Source: Sophora flavescens
Lineage: Eukaryota; Streptophyta; Magnoliopsida; Fabales; Fabaceae
DNA length: 64,000 nt
Assembly (NCBI GenBank): GCA_030762895.1
Contig: JAUPTC010000254.1
Coordinates: 1-64,000 of the forward strand
Reading direction: 5' to 3'
Shown here: positions 44,559 to 55,652 of the stretch, piece after piece
Numbering within the stretch: the first letter of the stretch is position 1
Layout of the letters: each line of letters opens with the position of its first letter
The notes under the pieces: generated by a model
Database searches by the model: none
What the model saw: the letters and a program-made list of their open reading frames with translations, nothing else
Told to the model about the DNA's origin: nothing
Position numbers and translations under genes: made by a program

Positions 44559-45379
44559 TGTTATGATCCTAACAAGGAACATATATATATTCGGATCTAT
44601 CCTTGAGTGACCAAGCAAAATTATAGAAGAAGATGAAATACAAAATTGGATAAGATGAGAAATGGGAGGTAGGCGCCACAAATCCAAGGGGATTCGATAA
44701 GCCAATGTGAGGTTCGCCACAAGAATCTTGGATTCTTGATAAGAACAAGGGTTGGCTCAATGAAGAACCCAAGAGAGAAAACACTCTCACAATTGGAATC
44801 AATCCCAAATGAACTCAAAGTTAGCATTCATCATGTAATAGGTGTGTACATATAGCATAGGGAAATAAAAACCAAAGGTCATCATAAGATGACATAAACT
44901 CCTAATAACTAGACATAACTCTCCACTAAGTGGTTATTAAAATAACATAACTATCCTACTTAAGAAAATAATAAAAGTGTTTCCATAACTTCTAAAGGAG
45001 TTACCTAGGCATGCAAGCCAAAGGTTGCTCTCCTTTGTAAGTTCCAAAAACGTGCCAGCCACCATTCATAATGGGCCTTGCTCATCCATCAAGCTTAGTG
45101 TAGCCCAATTAACATATAACTCATTTAAGGTCCAAGAATTCGTATTAAACTTGCAGCCGTTTGTCACCATGAAGGAAGCCGAATTTGGTCGAGAGGACTG
45201 AGATATGATTTGTAGATAATTCCCTAAGCTTTCCAACGCACCAAAGAATCCATCAATCGGAGATTTGTAGCTCAAGATCTGACCAAATCAAGCATACGGG
45301 TTCACCACAATGAAAATAAAATTTTCATCAAAAATATTAATTTGGCCTCAAATTGGACATCATCCTTGGTTTGCATCAA
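44559..45379 (-). repeat. A LTR, minus orientation, outer end of the dispersed copy
   Basis: 821 bp, minus-strand start TGATGCAAACC at 45379 and end ...GGATCATAACA at 44559. The hairpin 2 stem reads CGAATCC/GGATTTG, pairing through one G-U wobble. Its outer end abuts B internal sequence ACCACAGTCACC. Confidence 0.85.
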
Positions 45380-45952
45380 CCACAGTCACCAAAACAAGTG
45401 TATGAAGATCAAATGCACTTGAAAGGAGAGAGTGAGAAAAGAAAAATGAGTGAGGAAAAAAAAACGGAAGAGGGTTCGGTGAATGAGGAAAAGAAAGAGG
45501 TAAAAGTTGAGAGTATAATTGAAGAGAAAGAAAAGAAAGATGAAAGTATGGAAAAGAATGAGGAAAAAGAAAAATATGAGAGCAAAAAAGAAAGTGAGGA
45601 GAAAAAAGAAAACGTGAATACTTGTTTTGATGCTATTCCTAATTCTTTGCCTAGTTGTGTTGATTCTCTTTTGAAGGAAATTGAGTTTGTTCCTCCAAAG
45701 GAAGCTTGCAAGACATCCAACGAAATTGAAGATTTGATTCCAAAGGAAGCTTGCAAGACAACTGATGTGATTAAAGATTTAATCCCAAAGGAAGCACCCC
45801 ATGATTTGGGAACTTGCATGTCCTCTCAAAAGTATTTTGTTCATTTGATTCATAATCACAACAATTTTGAGGAATTTGTTGGGATGTTGATTGTACGAGA
45901 TGGAAATGTGTTATGCCTACTTGCTACAATTGATGATTCCTTTAGGCAATAA
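45380..45952 (+). pseudogene. B unit 1: 3' part of the ORF (charged linker and tail)
   Basis: Open in frame from the LTR junction to TAA 45950-45952. It lacks the retropepsin-like domain, which was cut off by the minus-strand A LTR. It encodes SPKQVYEDQMHLKGESE, a Lys/Glu-rich region, then NSLPSCVDSLLKEIE and three tandem repeats of the type PKEACKTxxxIxDLI, ending PKEAPHDLGTC, with a tail HNHNNFEEFVGMLIVRDGN. Function unknown; the IPKE/PH motif also occurs in A, C and D. Confidence 0.75.
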
Positions 45953-46230
45953 ATTCGAGGTCGAGTTCACTCAAAGAAGGAGGGGATGATATGAGCCAAG
46001 GGGGGGCAAGTCAAGTTGTCATCAAGAATGATATGAGCCCAATAAGGAGCATGGACCAAGGAGCACTAAAAGGACTTGGTGGGTCTAAGACAAGAGCAAG
46101 AGCCACCAAGAAAGCCCAAGAAGTTCTAAACCAAATAGTGTCAACCTTGATGGAAACAAGCCCAAGTTCAAGTCTTGATGGAGTGGAGGGCAAAATGGTT
46201 ACTTATCTCATCCAACTTGAAGACCCATGA
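45950..46230 (+). pseudogene. Polyprotein C-terminal remnant reading through the polypurine tract into the LTR
   Basis: One open frame encodes NSRSSSLKEGGDD across the polypurine tract. It continues into the LTR as MSQGG, then DMSPIRSMDQ, then GLGGSKTRARATKKAQEVLN, and ends TYLIQLEDP. Plant Ty3/gypsy polyproteins commonly end with a FQEGEDD-type segment followed by GPMTRARAKK, so this looks like the pol C-terminus surviving after deletion of RT to integrase. Copies are at about 48103, 50214, 52327 (damaged), 55084, 56368, 61399 and 62759. C LTRs have GLGGPMTRVRHKKAQQ. A stop lies just upstream, so it is not joined to the ORF before it. Confidence 0.55.
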
Positions 46231-46953
46231 TGGGCTTGGACGTCCACTTCCCATATTATCATTTTCTAGTTTAAATAAAGTGCAGTAAACTTGGGTTTTA
46301 TGAAGAATTTCGAATTTGGGTGCATAGTGGGAGGAATCTTGTTGGTTTGCATACCAATAGTAACTCCTTTAAGTTTTTAGCCTTTTTAATGTTTTGTTTT
46401 ATTAGGTTACACTTTAATTTTAATAAAGAAGGGATTTATGTGTAACAGCCACATAATGGTGGAAAGAGAAAATTAACTCACCATTTAGTGGCATGATTTA
46501 AGCGGATTTATGTGTAACAGCCACATAATGGTGGGAAGAGAAAATTAACTCACCATTTAGTGGCATGATTTAAGCTTAGTTAGTGAGGGGATTATGGAAT
46601 CTTGAAAAGACAAGGTGTGAGCCAAAGTTGGCAGCCACACTCTATATGTATTACACCCCTAAACACATGAATAACAACTTGGATGTTATTTTGGATTGAA
46701 ATCCATTTGTGAGAATTTTGTTCTCCTAGGTTCTTGGTTGAGCCATCTTGTTCTTATCAAGAATCCAAGATTCTTGTGGCGAACTTCCTTGGCTTAACAA
46801 ACTCTTTGTTTGCGGCGCCATACCATCTCTATTCTCCATCCATTTGTTTCTTTTCTTCCCTTTATTTTAATCTCAAAATTGTTCCGCAAAATAATTGTTA
46901 ATATTCAACCAAAAAAGATCGTCAAAGGCAACCTCACCATTTGGTTGTCCTCA
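45987..46953 (+). repeat. B LTR 1
   Basis: 967 bp, TGATATGAGCC...GTCCTCA (others end GTCATCA). It includes two tandem copies of a roughly 65-bp motif (about 46434-46570) each holding TTATGTG/CACATAA and AATGGTG/CACCATT inverted repeats. TATA-like box near 46644, hairpin module near 46755-46820. Confidence 0.85.
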
Positions 46954-47076
46954 AGTGGTATCCGAGCTTAGGCTTTGGTTGAATTCTTGAGGTTTTGTTT
47001 TTCTTCTTCCTAGAGTGACCTTTGATTTTGTTTTTCAATTTTTCAGGAAGTTTGAATTTTTCTTAGTGGGTTCTCC

Positions 47077-48064
47077 ATGGAGTCACTAATGAAGAAAAAT
47101 GATGCCAAGCAAAGGGAGGATCTTTCTATTCTAGATGCTATGCGAAGGACAAGATATGTAGCTTGCTTATTGATAGAAAGGGTTACATCAACCTAGCTAG
47201 TACCACCATGGTGCAACAGTTGGGACTTCCTCTTATAGAGCATCCACAACCGTATATGTCATTTGGAGCATCCCGGAGTTTAGTGATCTCGGTGACGTGA
47301 TGGTGAACAAACAAGTACGAGTATCATTCCGGATTGGGAGATATGAAGATGAGGTGTTATGTGATGTGGTGCCCATGGAAACGAGGCACTTATTACTTGG
47401 CCGTCCTTGGAGGGTTGAAGGACAAGCAAGATATGATGTCAACAACAACAAGTACTCATTTGTATTTAATAATCGCAGAATTACTCTTAGACCACAGTCA
47501 CCAAAACAAGTGTATGAAGATCAAATGCACTTGAAAGGAGAGAGTGAGAAAAGAAATATGAGTGAGGAAAAAAAAACGGAAGAGGGTTCGGTGAATGAGG
47601 AAAAGAAAGAGGTAAAAGTTGAGAGTATAATTGAAGAGAATGAAAAGAAAGATGAAAGTATGGAAAAGAATGAGGAAAAAGAAAAATATGAGAGCAAAAA
47701 AGAAAGTGAGGAGAAAAAAGAAACCGTGAATACTTGTTTTGATGCTATTCCTAATTCTTTGCCTAGTTGTGTTGATTCTCTTTTGAAGGAAATTGAGTTT
47801 GTTCCTCCAAAGGAAGCTTGCAAGACATCCAACGAAATTGAAGATTTGATTCCAAAGGAAGCTTGCAAGACAACTGATGTGATTAAAGATTTAATCCCAA
47901 AGGAAGCACCCCATGATTTGGGAACTTGCATGTCCTCTCAAAAGTATTTTGTTCATTTGATTCATAATCACAACAATTTTGAGGAATTTGTTGGGATGTT
48001 GATTGTACGAGATGGAAATGTGTTATGCCTACTTGCTACAATTGATGATTCCTTTAGGCAATAA
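47077..48064 (+). pseudogene. B unit 2: retropepsin-like ORF, broken
   Basis: Starts ATGGAGTC at 47077. It lacks one T in GATCTTTCTATTC (shift near codon 15) and has an inserted AT in CCGTATATGTC, so the N-terminal half of the domain is out of frame. The rest is open 47297-48064, from VNKQVRVSFRIG through LLLGRPWRV to the charged region and PKEA repeats. Units 3 and 4 have the same two lesions. Confidence 0.8.
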
Positions 48065-48098
48065 ATTCGAGGTCGAGTTCACTCAAAGAAGGAGGGGA

Positions 48099-49066
48099 TG
48101 ATATGAGCCAAGGGGGGGCAAGTCAAGTTGTCATCAAGAATGATATGAGCCCAATAAGGAGCATGGACCAAGGAGCACTAAAAGGACTTGGTGGGTCTAA
48201 GACAAGAGCAAGAGCCACCAAGAAAGCCCAAGAAGTTCTAAACCAAATAGTGTCAACCTTGATGGAAACAAGCCCAAGTTCAAGTCTTGATGGAGTGGAG
48301 GGAAAAATGGTTACTTATCTCATCCAACTTGAAGACCCATGATGGGCTTGGACGTCCACTTCCCATATTATCATTTTCTAGTTTAAATAAAGTGCAGTAA
48401 ACTTGGGTTTTATGAAGAATTTCGAATTTGGGTGCATAGTGGGAGGAATCTTGTTGGTTTGCATACCAATAGTAACTCCTTTAAGTTTTTAGCCTTTTTA
48501 ATGTTTTGTTTTATTAGGTTACACTTTAATTTTAATAAAGAAGGGATTTATGTGTAACAGCCACATAATGGTGGAAAGAGAAAATTAACTCACCATTTAG
48601 TGGCATGATTTAAGCGGATTTATGTGTAACAGCCACATAATGGTGGGAAGAGAAAATTAACTCACCATTTAGTGGCATGATTTAAGCTTAGTTAGTGAGG
48701 GGATTATGGAATCTTGAAAAGACAAGGTGTGAGCCAAAGTTGGCAGCCACACTCTATATGTATTACACCCCTAAACACATGAATAACAACTTGGATGTTA
48801 TTTTGGATTGAAATCCATTTGTGAGAATTTTGTTCTCCTAGGTTCTTGGTTGAGCCATCTTGTTCTTATCAAGAATCCCAGATTCTTGTGGCGAACTTCC
48901 TTGGCTTAACAAACTCTTTGTTTGTGGCGCCATACCATCTCTATTCTCCATCCATTTGTTTCTTTTCTTCCCTTTATTTTAATCTCAAAATTGTTCCGCA
49001 AAATAATTGTTAAAATTCAACCAAAAAAAGATCGTCAAAGGCAACCTCACCATTTGGTTGTCATCA
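48099..49066 (+). repeat. B LTR 2
   Basis: 968 bp, ending GTCATCA; almost identical by eye to B LTRs 1 and 3. The primer-binding site after it is damaged (TGGTATCGAGC). Confidence 0.85.
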
Positions 49067-49188
49067 AGTGGTATCGAGCTTAGGCTTTGGTTGAATTCTT
49101 GAGGTTTTGTTTTTCTTCTTCCTAGAGTGACCTTTGATTTTGTTTTTCAATTTTTCAGGAAGTTTGAATTTTTCTTAGTGGGTTCTCC

Positions 49189-50175
49189 ATGGAGTCACTA
49201 ATGAAGAAAAATGATGCCAAGCAAAGGGAGGATCTTTCTATTCTAGATGCTATGCGAAGGACAAGATATGTAGCTTGCTTATTGATAGAAAGGGTTACAT
49301 CAACCTAGCTAGTACCACCATGGTGCAACAGTTGGGACTTCCTCTTATAGAGCATCCACAACCGTATATGTCATTTGGAGCATCCGGAGTTTAGTGATCT
49401 CGGTGACGTGATGGTGAACAAACAAGTACGAGTATCATTCCGGATTGGGAGATATGAAGATGAGGTGTTATGTGATGTGGTGCCCATGGAAACGAGGCAC
49501 TTATTACTTGGCCGTCCTTGGAGGGTTGAAGGACAAGCAAGATATGATGTCAACAACAACAAGTACTCATTTGTATTTAATAATCGCAGAATTACTCTTA
49601 GACCACAGTCACCAAAACAAGTGTATGAAGATCAAATGCACTTGAAAGGAGAGAGTGAGAAAAGAAATATGAGTGAGGAAAAAAAAACGGAAGAGGGTTC
49701 GGTGAATGAGGAAAAGAAAGAGGTAAAAGTTGAGAGTATAATTGAAGAGAATGAAAAGAAAGATGAAAGTATGGAAAAGAATGAGGAAAAAGAAAAATAT
49801 GAGAGCAAAAAAGAAAGTGAGGAGAAAAAAGAAAACGTGAATACTTGTTTTGATGCTATTCCTAATTCTTTGCCTAGTTGTGTTGATTCTCTTTTGAAGG
49901 AAATTGAGTTTGTTCCTCCAAAGGAAGCTTGCAAGACATCCAACGAAATTGAAGATTTGATTCCAAAGGAAGCTTGCAAGACAACTGATGTGATTAAAGA
50001 TTTAATCCCAAAGGAAGCACCCCATGATTTGGGAACTTGCATGTCCTCTCAAAAGTATTTTGTTCATTTGATTCATAATCACAACAATTTTGAGGAATTT
50101 GTTGGGATGTTGATTGTACGAGATGGAAATGTGTTATGCCTACTTGCTACAATTGATGATTCCTTTAGGCAATAA
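49189..50175 (+). pseudogene. B unit 3: retropepsin-like ORF, broken
   Basis: Same lesions as unit 2 plus a missing C at GCATCCGGAG, which changes where the frame reopens (49375-50175, 266 codons). The second half of the domain and tail are intact. Confidence 0.8.
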
Positions 50176-50195
50176 ATTCGAGGTCGAGTTCACTC

Positions 50196-50209
50196 AAAGA
50201 AGGAGGGGA
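50196..50209 (+). promoter_or_regulatory. Polypurine tract (representative of B units)
   Basis: AAAGAAGGAGGGGA immediately precedes the LTR start TGATATGAGCC. Confidence 0.7.
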
Positions 50210-51177
50210 TGATATGAGCCAAGGGGGGGCAAGTCAAGTTGTCATCAAGAATGATATGAGCCCAATAAGGAGCATGGACCAAGGAGCACTAAAAGGACTT
50301 GGTGGGTCTAAGACAAGAGCAAGAGCCACCAAGAAAGCCCAAGAAGTTCTAAACCAAATAGTGTCAACCTTGATGGAAACAAGCCCAAGTTCAAGTCTTG
50401 ATGGAGTGGAGGGAAAAATGGTTACTTATCTCATCCAACTTGAAGACCCATGATGGGCTTGGACGTCCACTTCCCATATTATCATTTTCTAGTTTAAATA
50501 AAGTGCAGTAAACTTGGGTTTTATGAAGAATTTCGAATTTGGGTGCATAGTGGGAGGAATCTTGTTGGTTTGCATACCAATAGTAACTCCTTTAAGTTTT
50601 TAGCCTTTTTAATGTTTTGTTTTATTAGGTTACACTTTAATTTTAATAAAGAAGGGATTTATGTGTAACAGCCACATAATGGTGGAAAGAGAAAATTAAC
50701 TCACCATTTAGTGGCATGATTTAAGCGGATTTATGTGTAACAGCCACATAATGGTGGGAAGAGAAAATTAACTCACCATTTAGTGGCATGATTTAAGCTT
50801 AGTTAGTGAGGGGATTATGGAATCTTGAAAAAGACAAGGTGTGAGCCAAAGTTGGCAGCCACACTCTATATGTATTACACCCCTAAACACATGAATAACA
50901 ACTTGGATGTTATTTTGGATTGAAATCCATTTGTGAGAATTTTGTTCTCCTAGGTTCTTGGTTGAGCCATCTTGTTCTTATCAAGAATCCAAGATTCTTG
51001 TGGCGAACTTCCTTGGCTTAACAAACTCTTTGTTTGTGGCGCCATACCATCTCTATTCTCCATCCATTTGTTTCTTTTCTTCCCTTTATTTTAATCTCAA
51101 AATTGTTCCGCAAAATAATTGTTAATATTCAACCAAAAAAGATCGTCAAAGGCAACCTCACCATTTGGTTGTCATCA
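50210..51177 (+). repeat. B LTR 3 (reference copy)
   Basis: 968 bp, TGATATGAGCC...GTCATCA. TATA-like TCTATATGTA at 50865-50874, hairpin module 50977-51043. Confidence 0.85.
50977..51043 (+). other. Twin stem-loop module in B LTR
   Basis: First stem CAAGAATC/GATTCTTG as in A. Second stem CAAAC-TCTTT-GTTTG, different from A but still paired, with the same TTGTGGCGCC on its right. Starts 111 bp after the TATA-like box. Confidence 0.55.
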
Positions 51178-51179
51178 AG

Positions 51180-51191
51180 TGGTATCAGAGC
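51180..51191 (+). promoter_or_regulatory. Intact primer-binding site, B unit 4
   Basis: TGGTATCAGAGC. The same intact form is at 57333-57344. Units 2 (TGGTATCCGAGC), 3 and 5 (TGGTATCGAGC) are damaged. Confidence 0.8.
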
Positions 51192-51300
51192 TTAGGCTTT
51201 GGTTGAATTCTTGAGGTTTTGTTTTTCTTCTTCCTAGAGTGACCTTTGATTTTGTTTTTCAATTTTTCAGGAAGTTTGAATTTTTCTTAGTGGGTTCTCC

Positions 51301-52288
51301 ATGGAGTCACTAATGAAGAAAAATGATGCCAAGCAAAGGGAGGATCTTTCTATTCTAGATGCTATGCGAAGGACAAGATATGTAGCTTGCTTATTGATAG
51401 AAAGGGTTACATCAACCTAGCTAGTACCACCATGGTGCAACAGTTGGGACTTCCTCTTATAGAGCATCCACAACCGTATATGTCATTTGGAGCATCCCGG
51501 AGTTTAGTGATCTCGGTGACGTGATGGTGAACAAACAAGTACGAGTATCATTCCGGATTGGGAGATATGAAGATGAGGTGTTATGTGATGTGGTGCCCAT
51601 GGAAACGAGGCACTTATTACTTGGCCGTCCTTGGAGGGTTGAAGGACAAGCAAGATATGATGTCAACAACAACAAGTACTCATTTGTATTTAATAATCGC
51701 AGAATTACTCTTAGACCACAGTCACCAAAACAAGTGTATGAAGATCAAATGCACTTGAAAGGAGAGAGTGAGAAAATAAATATGAGTGAGGAAAAAAAAA
51801 CGGAAGAGGGTTCGGTGAATGAGGAAAAGAAAGAGGTAAAAGTTGAGAGTATAATTGAAGAGAATGAAAAGAAAGATGAAAGTATGGAAAAGAATGAGGA
51901 AAAAGAAAAATATGAGAGCAAAAAAGAAAGTGAGGAGAAAAAAGAAAACGTGAATACTTGTTTTGATGCTATTCCTAATTCTTTGCCTAGTTGTGTTGAT
52001 CTCTCTTTGAAGGAAATTTAGTTTGTTCCTCCAAAGGAAGCTTGCAAGACATCCAACGAAATTGAAGATTTGATTCCAAAGGAAGCTTGAAGACAACTGA
52101 TGTGATTAAAGATTTAATCCCAAAGGAAGCACCCCATGATTTGGGAACTTGCATGTCCTCTCAAAAGTATTTTGTTCATTTGATTCATAATCACAACAAT
52201 TTTGAGGAATTTGTTGGGATGTTGATTGTCATGAGATGGAAATGTGTTATGCCTACTTGCTACAATTGATGATTCCTTTAGGCAATAA
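51301..52288 (+). pseudogene. B unit 4: retropepsin-like ORF, heavily broken
   Basis: Carries the two early shifts of units 2-3. In addition it has a disrupted VDSLLKE segment ending in TAG at 52021, a 2-base loss at GAAGCTTGAAGAC, and an altered VRDGN segment (GTCATGAGATGG). The middle part is open 51521-52021. Confidence 0.75.
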
Positions 52289-52322
52289 ATTCGAGGTCGA
52301 GTTCACTCAAAGAAGGAGGGGA

Positions 52323-53287
52323 TGATATGAGCCAAGGGGGCAAGTCAAGTTGTCATCAAGAATGATATGAGCCCAATAAGGAGCATGGACCAAGGAGCAC
52401 TAAAAGGACTTGGTGGGTCTAAGACAAGAGCAAGAGCCACCAAGAAAGCCCAAGAAGTTCTAAACCAAATAGTGTCAACCTTGATGGAAACAAACCCAAG
52501 TTCAAGTCTTGATGGAGTGGAGGGCAAAATGGTTACTTAGCTCATCCAACTTGAAGACCCACGATGGGCTTGGACGTCCACTTCCCATATTATCATTTTC
52601 TAGTTTAAATAAAGTGCAGTAAACTTGGGTTTTATGAAGAATTTCGAATTTGGGTGCATAGTGGGAGGAATCTTGTTGGTTTGCATACCAATAGTAACTC
52701 CTTTAAGTTTTTAGCCTTTTTAATATTTTGTTTTATTAGGTTACACTTTAATTTTAATAAAGAAGGGATTTATGTGTAATAGCCACATAATGGTGGAAAG
52801 AGAAAATTGACTCACCATTTAGTGGCATGATTTAAGCGGATTTATGTGTAACAGCCACATAATGGTGGAAAAAAAAAAATTAACTCACCATTTAGTGGCA
52901 TGATTTAAGCTTAGTTAGTGAGGGGATTATGGAATCTTGAAAAGACAAGGTGTGAGCCAAAGGTGGCAGCCACACTCTATATGTAGTACACCCCTAAACA
53001 CATGAATAACAACTTGGATGCTATTTTGGATTGAAATCCATTTGTGAGAATTTTGTTCTCCTAGGTTCTTGGTTGAGCCATCTTGTTCTTATCAAGAATC
53101 CAAGATTCTTGTGGCGAACTTCCTTGGCTTATCAAACTCTTTGTTTGTGGCGCCATACCATCTCTATTCTCCATCCATTTGTTTCTTTTCTTCCCTTTAT
53201 TTTAATATCAAAATTGTTCCGCAAATTAATTGTTAAAATTCAACCAAAAAAGATCACAAAGGCAACGTCACCATTTGGTTGTCATCA
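52323..53287 (+). repeat. B LTR 4
   Basis: 965 bp. Shortened poly-G in the first bases and a TAG inside the LTR peptide (TTACTTAGCTC); ends GTCATCA. Confidence 0.85.
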
Positions 53288-53820
53288 AGTGGTATCGAGC
53301 TTAGGCTTTGGTTGAATTCTTGAGGTTTTGTTTTTCTTCTTCCTAGAGTGACCTTTGATTTTGTTTTTCAATTTTTCAGGAAGTTTGAATTTTTCTTAGT
53401 GGGTTCTCCATGGAGTCACTAATGAAGAAAAATGATGCCAAGCAAAGGGAGGATCTTTTCTATTCTAGATGCTATGCGAAGGACAAGATATGTAGCTTGC
53501 TTATTGATAGAAAGGGTTACATCAACCTAGCTAGTACCACCATGGTGCAAAAGTTGGGACTTCCTCTTATAGAGCATCCACAACCGTATATGTCATTTGG
53601 AGCATCCCGGAGTTTAGTGATCTCGGTGACGTGATGGTGAACAAACAAGTACGAGTATCATTCCGGATTGGGAGATATGAAGATGAGGTGTTATGTGATG
53701 TGGTGCCCATGGAAACGAGGCACTTATTACTTGGCCGTCCTTGAAGGGTTGAAGGACAAGCAAGATATGATGTCAACAACAACAAGTACTCATTTGTATT
53801 TAATAAACGCAAAAATTACT

Positions 53821-53825
53821 CTTAG
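53821..53825. repeat. Target site duplication, left copy (CTTAG)
   Basis: CTTAG precedes the solo LTR and recurs at 54466-54470; uninterrupted B units have a single CTTAG here (ATTACTCTTAGACCACAG). Confidence 0.9.
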
Positions 53826-54465
53826 TGATAGTAACATGGATGGCTTGAGCATGTGGAAAGAAGCATATTCAGATTATTATATTTTTATAATTTTTATTTA
53901 TAATTTTCGTATTATTTTTGGGCTGAATTTTAAGATGACCTTTTGTATTCTCCTAGCCTCACTAAATGCTTCCTAGTAGTGCTCTTAGTCATAATAATGA
54001 CTAGTAGGAATTTATTATCATGTTTATGCATATTTAGGTAATGTAAATGCATTTATCAGTTAGTGAGTGTTTTTAGTGTCATTTAGTTGGTGAGTGATGT
54101 GAGTTATTAGGTATAGGTTATGGAATATTGAGAGAACAAGGCAACCCAAAAGTCGGCAGCCATCCTTGTATATGTATCATTGCCATACCACATGAAATGA
54201 TAACTTTGAGTTCATTTTGGATTGATTCCAATTGTGAGAGTGTTTTCTCTCTTGGGTTCTTCATTGAGCCAACCCTTGTTCTTATCAAGAATCCAAGATT
54301 CTTGTGGCGAACCTCACATTGGCTTATCAAATCCCCTTGGATTTGTGGCGCCTACCTCCCATTTCTCATCTCATCCAATTTTGTATTTCATCTTCTTCTA
54401 TAATTTTGCTTGGTCACTCAAGGATAGATCTGAAAATATATATGTTCCTTGTTAGGATCATATCA
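53826..54465 (+). mobile_element. Solo LTR of a divergent A-related subfamily
   Basis: 640 bp, TGATAGTAACATGG...GGATCATATCA, flanked by CTTAG duplications. The last approximately 270 bp match the A LTR (hairpins at 54281-54350, stem CAAATCC/GGATTTG), while the first 350 bp are unlike A, B or C. TATA-like TATATGTA near 54168. Interpreted as the residue of LTR-LTR recombination within a full element. Confidence 0.9.
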
Positions 54466-54470
54466 CTTAG
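54466..54470. repeat. Target site duplication, right copy (CTTAG)
   Basis: Follows the solo LTR end ATCATATCA; matches 53821-53825. Confidence 0.9.
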
Positions 54471-55079
54471 ACCACAGTCACCAAAACAAGTGTATGAAGA
54501 TCAAATGCACTTGAAAGGAGAGAGTGAGAAAATAAAAATGAGTGAGGAAAAAAAAACGGAAGAGGGTTCGGTGAATGAGGAAAAGAAAGAGGTAAAAGTT
54601 GAGAGTATAATTGAAGAGAAAGAAAAGAAAGATGAAAGTATGGAAAAGAATGAGGAAAAAGAAAAATATGAGAGCAAAAAAGAAAGTGAGGAGAAAAAAG
54701 AAAACGTGAATACTTGTTTTGATGCTATTCCTAATTCTTTGCCTAGTTGTGTTGATTCTCTTTTGAAGGAAATTGAGTTTGTTCCTCCAAAGGAAGCTTG
54801 CAAGACATCCGAATTAAATTGAAGATTTGATTCCAAAGGAAGCTTGCAAGACAACCGATGTGATTAAAGATTTAATCCCAAAGGAAGCACCCCATGATTT
54901 GGGAACTTGCATGTCCTCTCAAAAGTATTTTGTTCATTTGATTCATAATCACAACAATTTTGAGGAATTTGTTGGGATGTTGATTGTACGAGATGGAAAT
55001 GTGTTATGCCTACTTGCTACAATTGATGATTCCTTTAGGCAATAAATTCGAGGTCGAGTTCACTCAAAGAAGGAGGGGA

Positions 55080-55652
55080 TGATATGAGCCAAGGGGGGGC
55101 AAGTCAACTTGTCATCAAGAATGATATGAGCCCAATAAGGAGCATGGACCAAGGAGCACTAAAAGGACTTGGTGGGTCTAAGACAAGAGCAAGAGCCGCC
55201 AAGAAAGCCCAAGAAGTTCTAAACCAAATAGTGTCAACCTTGATGGAAACAAACCCAAGTTCAAGTCTTGATGGAGTGGAGGGCAAAATGGTTACTTATC
55301 TCATCCAACTTGAAGACCCACGATGGGCTTTGGGTTTTATGAAGAATTTCGAATTTGGGTGCATAGTGGGTGGAATCTTGTTGGTTTGCATACCAATAGT
55401 AACTCCTTTAAGTTTTTAGCCTTTTTAATGTTTTGTTTTATTAGGTTACACTTTAATTTTAATAAAGAAGGGATTTTTGTGTAACAGCCACATAATGGTG
55501 GAAAGAGAAAATTAACTCACCATTTAGTGGCATAATTTAAGCTTAGTTAGTGAAGGGATTATGGAATCTTGAAAAGACAAGGTGTGAGCCAAAGTTGGCA
55601 GCCACACTCTATATGTATTACACCCCTAAACACAGGAATAACAACTTGGATG
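55080..55652 (+). repeat. B LTR 5, truncated
   Basis: Begins normally, lacks about 55 bp after GATGGGCTT, has only one copy of the 65-bp motif, and breaks off after the TATA-like region (about 55652). The hairpin module, LTR end, primer-binding site and first part of the ORF are deleted. Confidence 0.8.

Larger units (their letters stand above)
53410..55045 (+). pseudogene. B unit 5: retropepsin-like ORF split by a solo LTR
   Basis: Keeps the T run that units 2-4 lost (GATCTTTTC), so the first 74 codons are open (53410-53634) with LLIDRKGYINLAS. The inserted AT then breaks the frame, and TGG-to-TGA occurs in GRPW (CCTTGAAGGG). The solo LTR 53826-54465 separates the domain from the charged region (54466-54822), which is ended by a further shift at CATCCGAATTAAATTG; tail 54827-55045. 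Confidence 0.8.
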
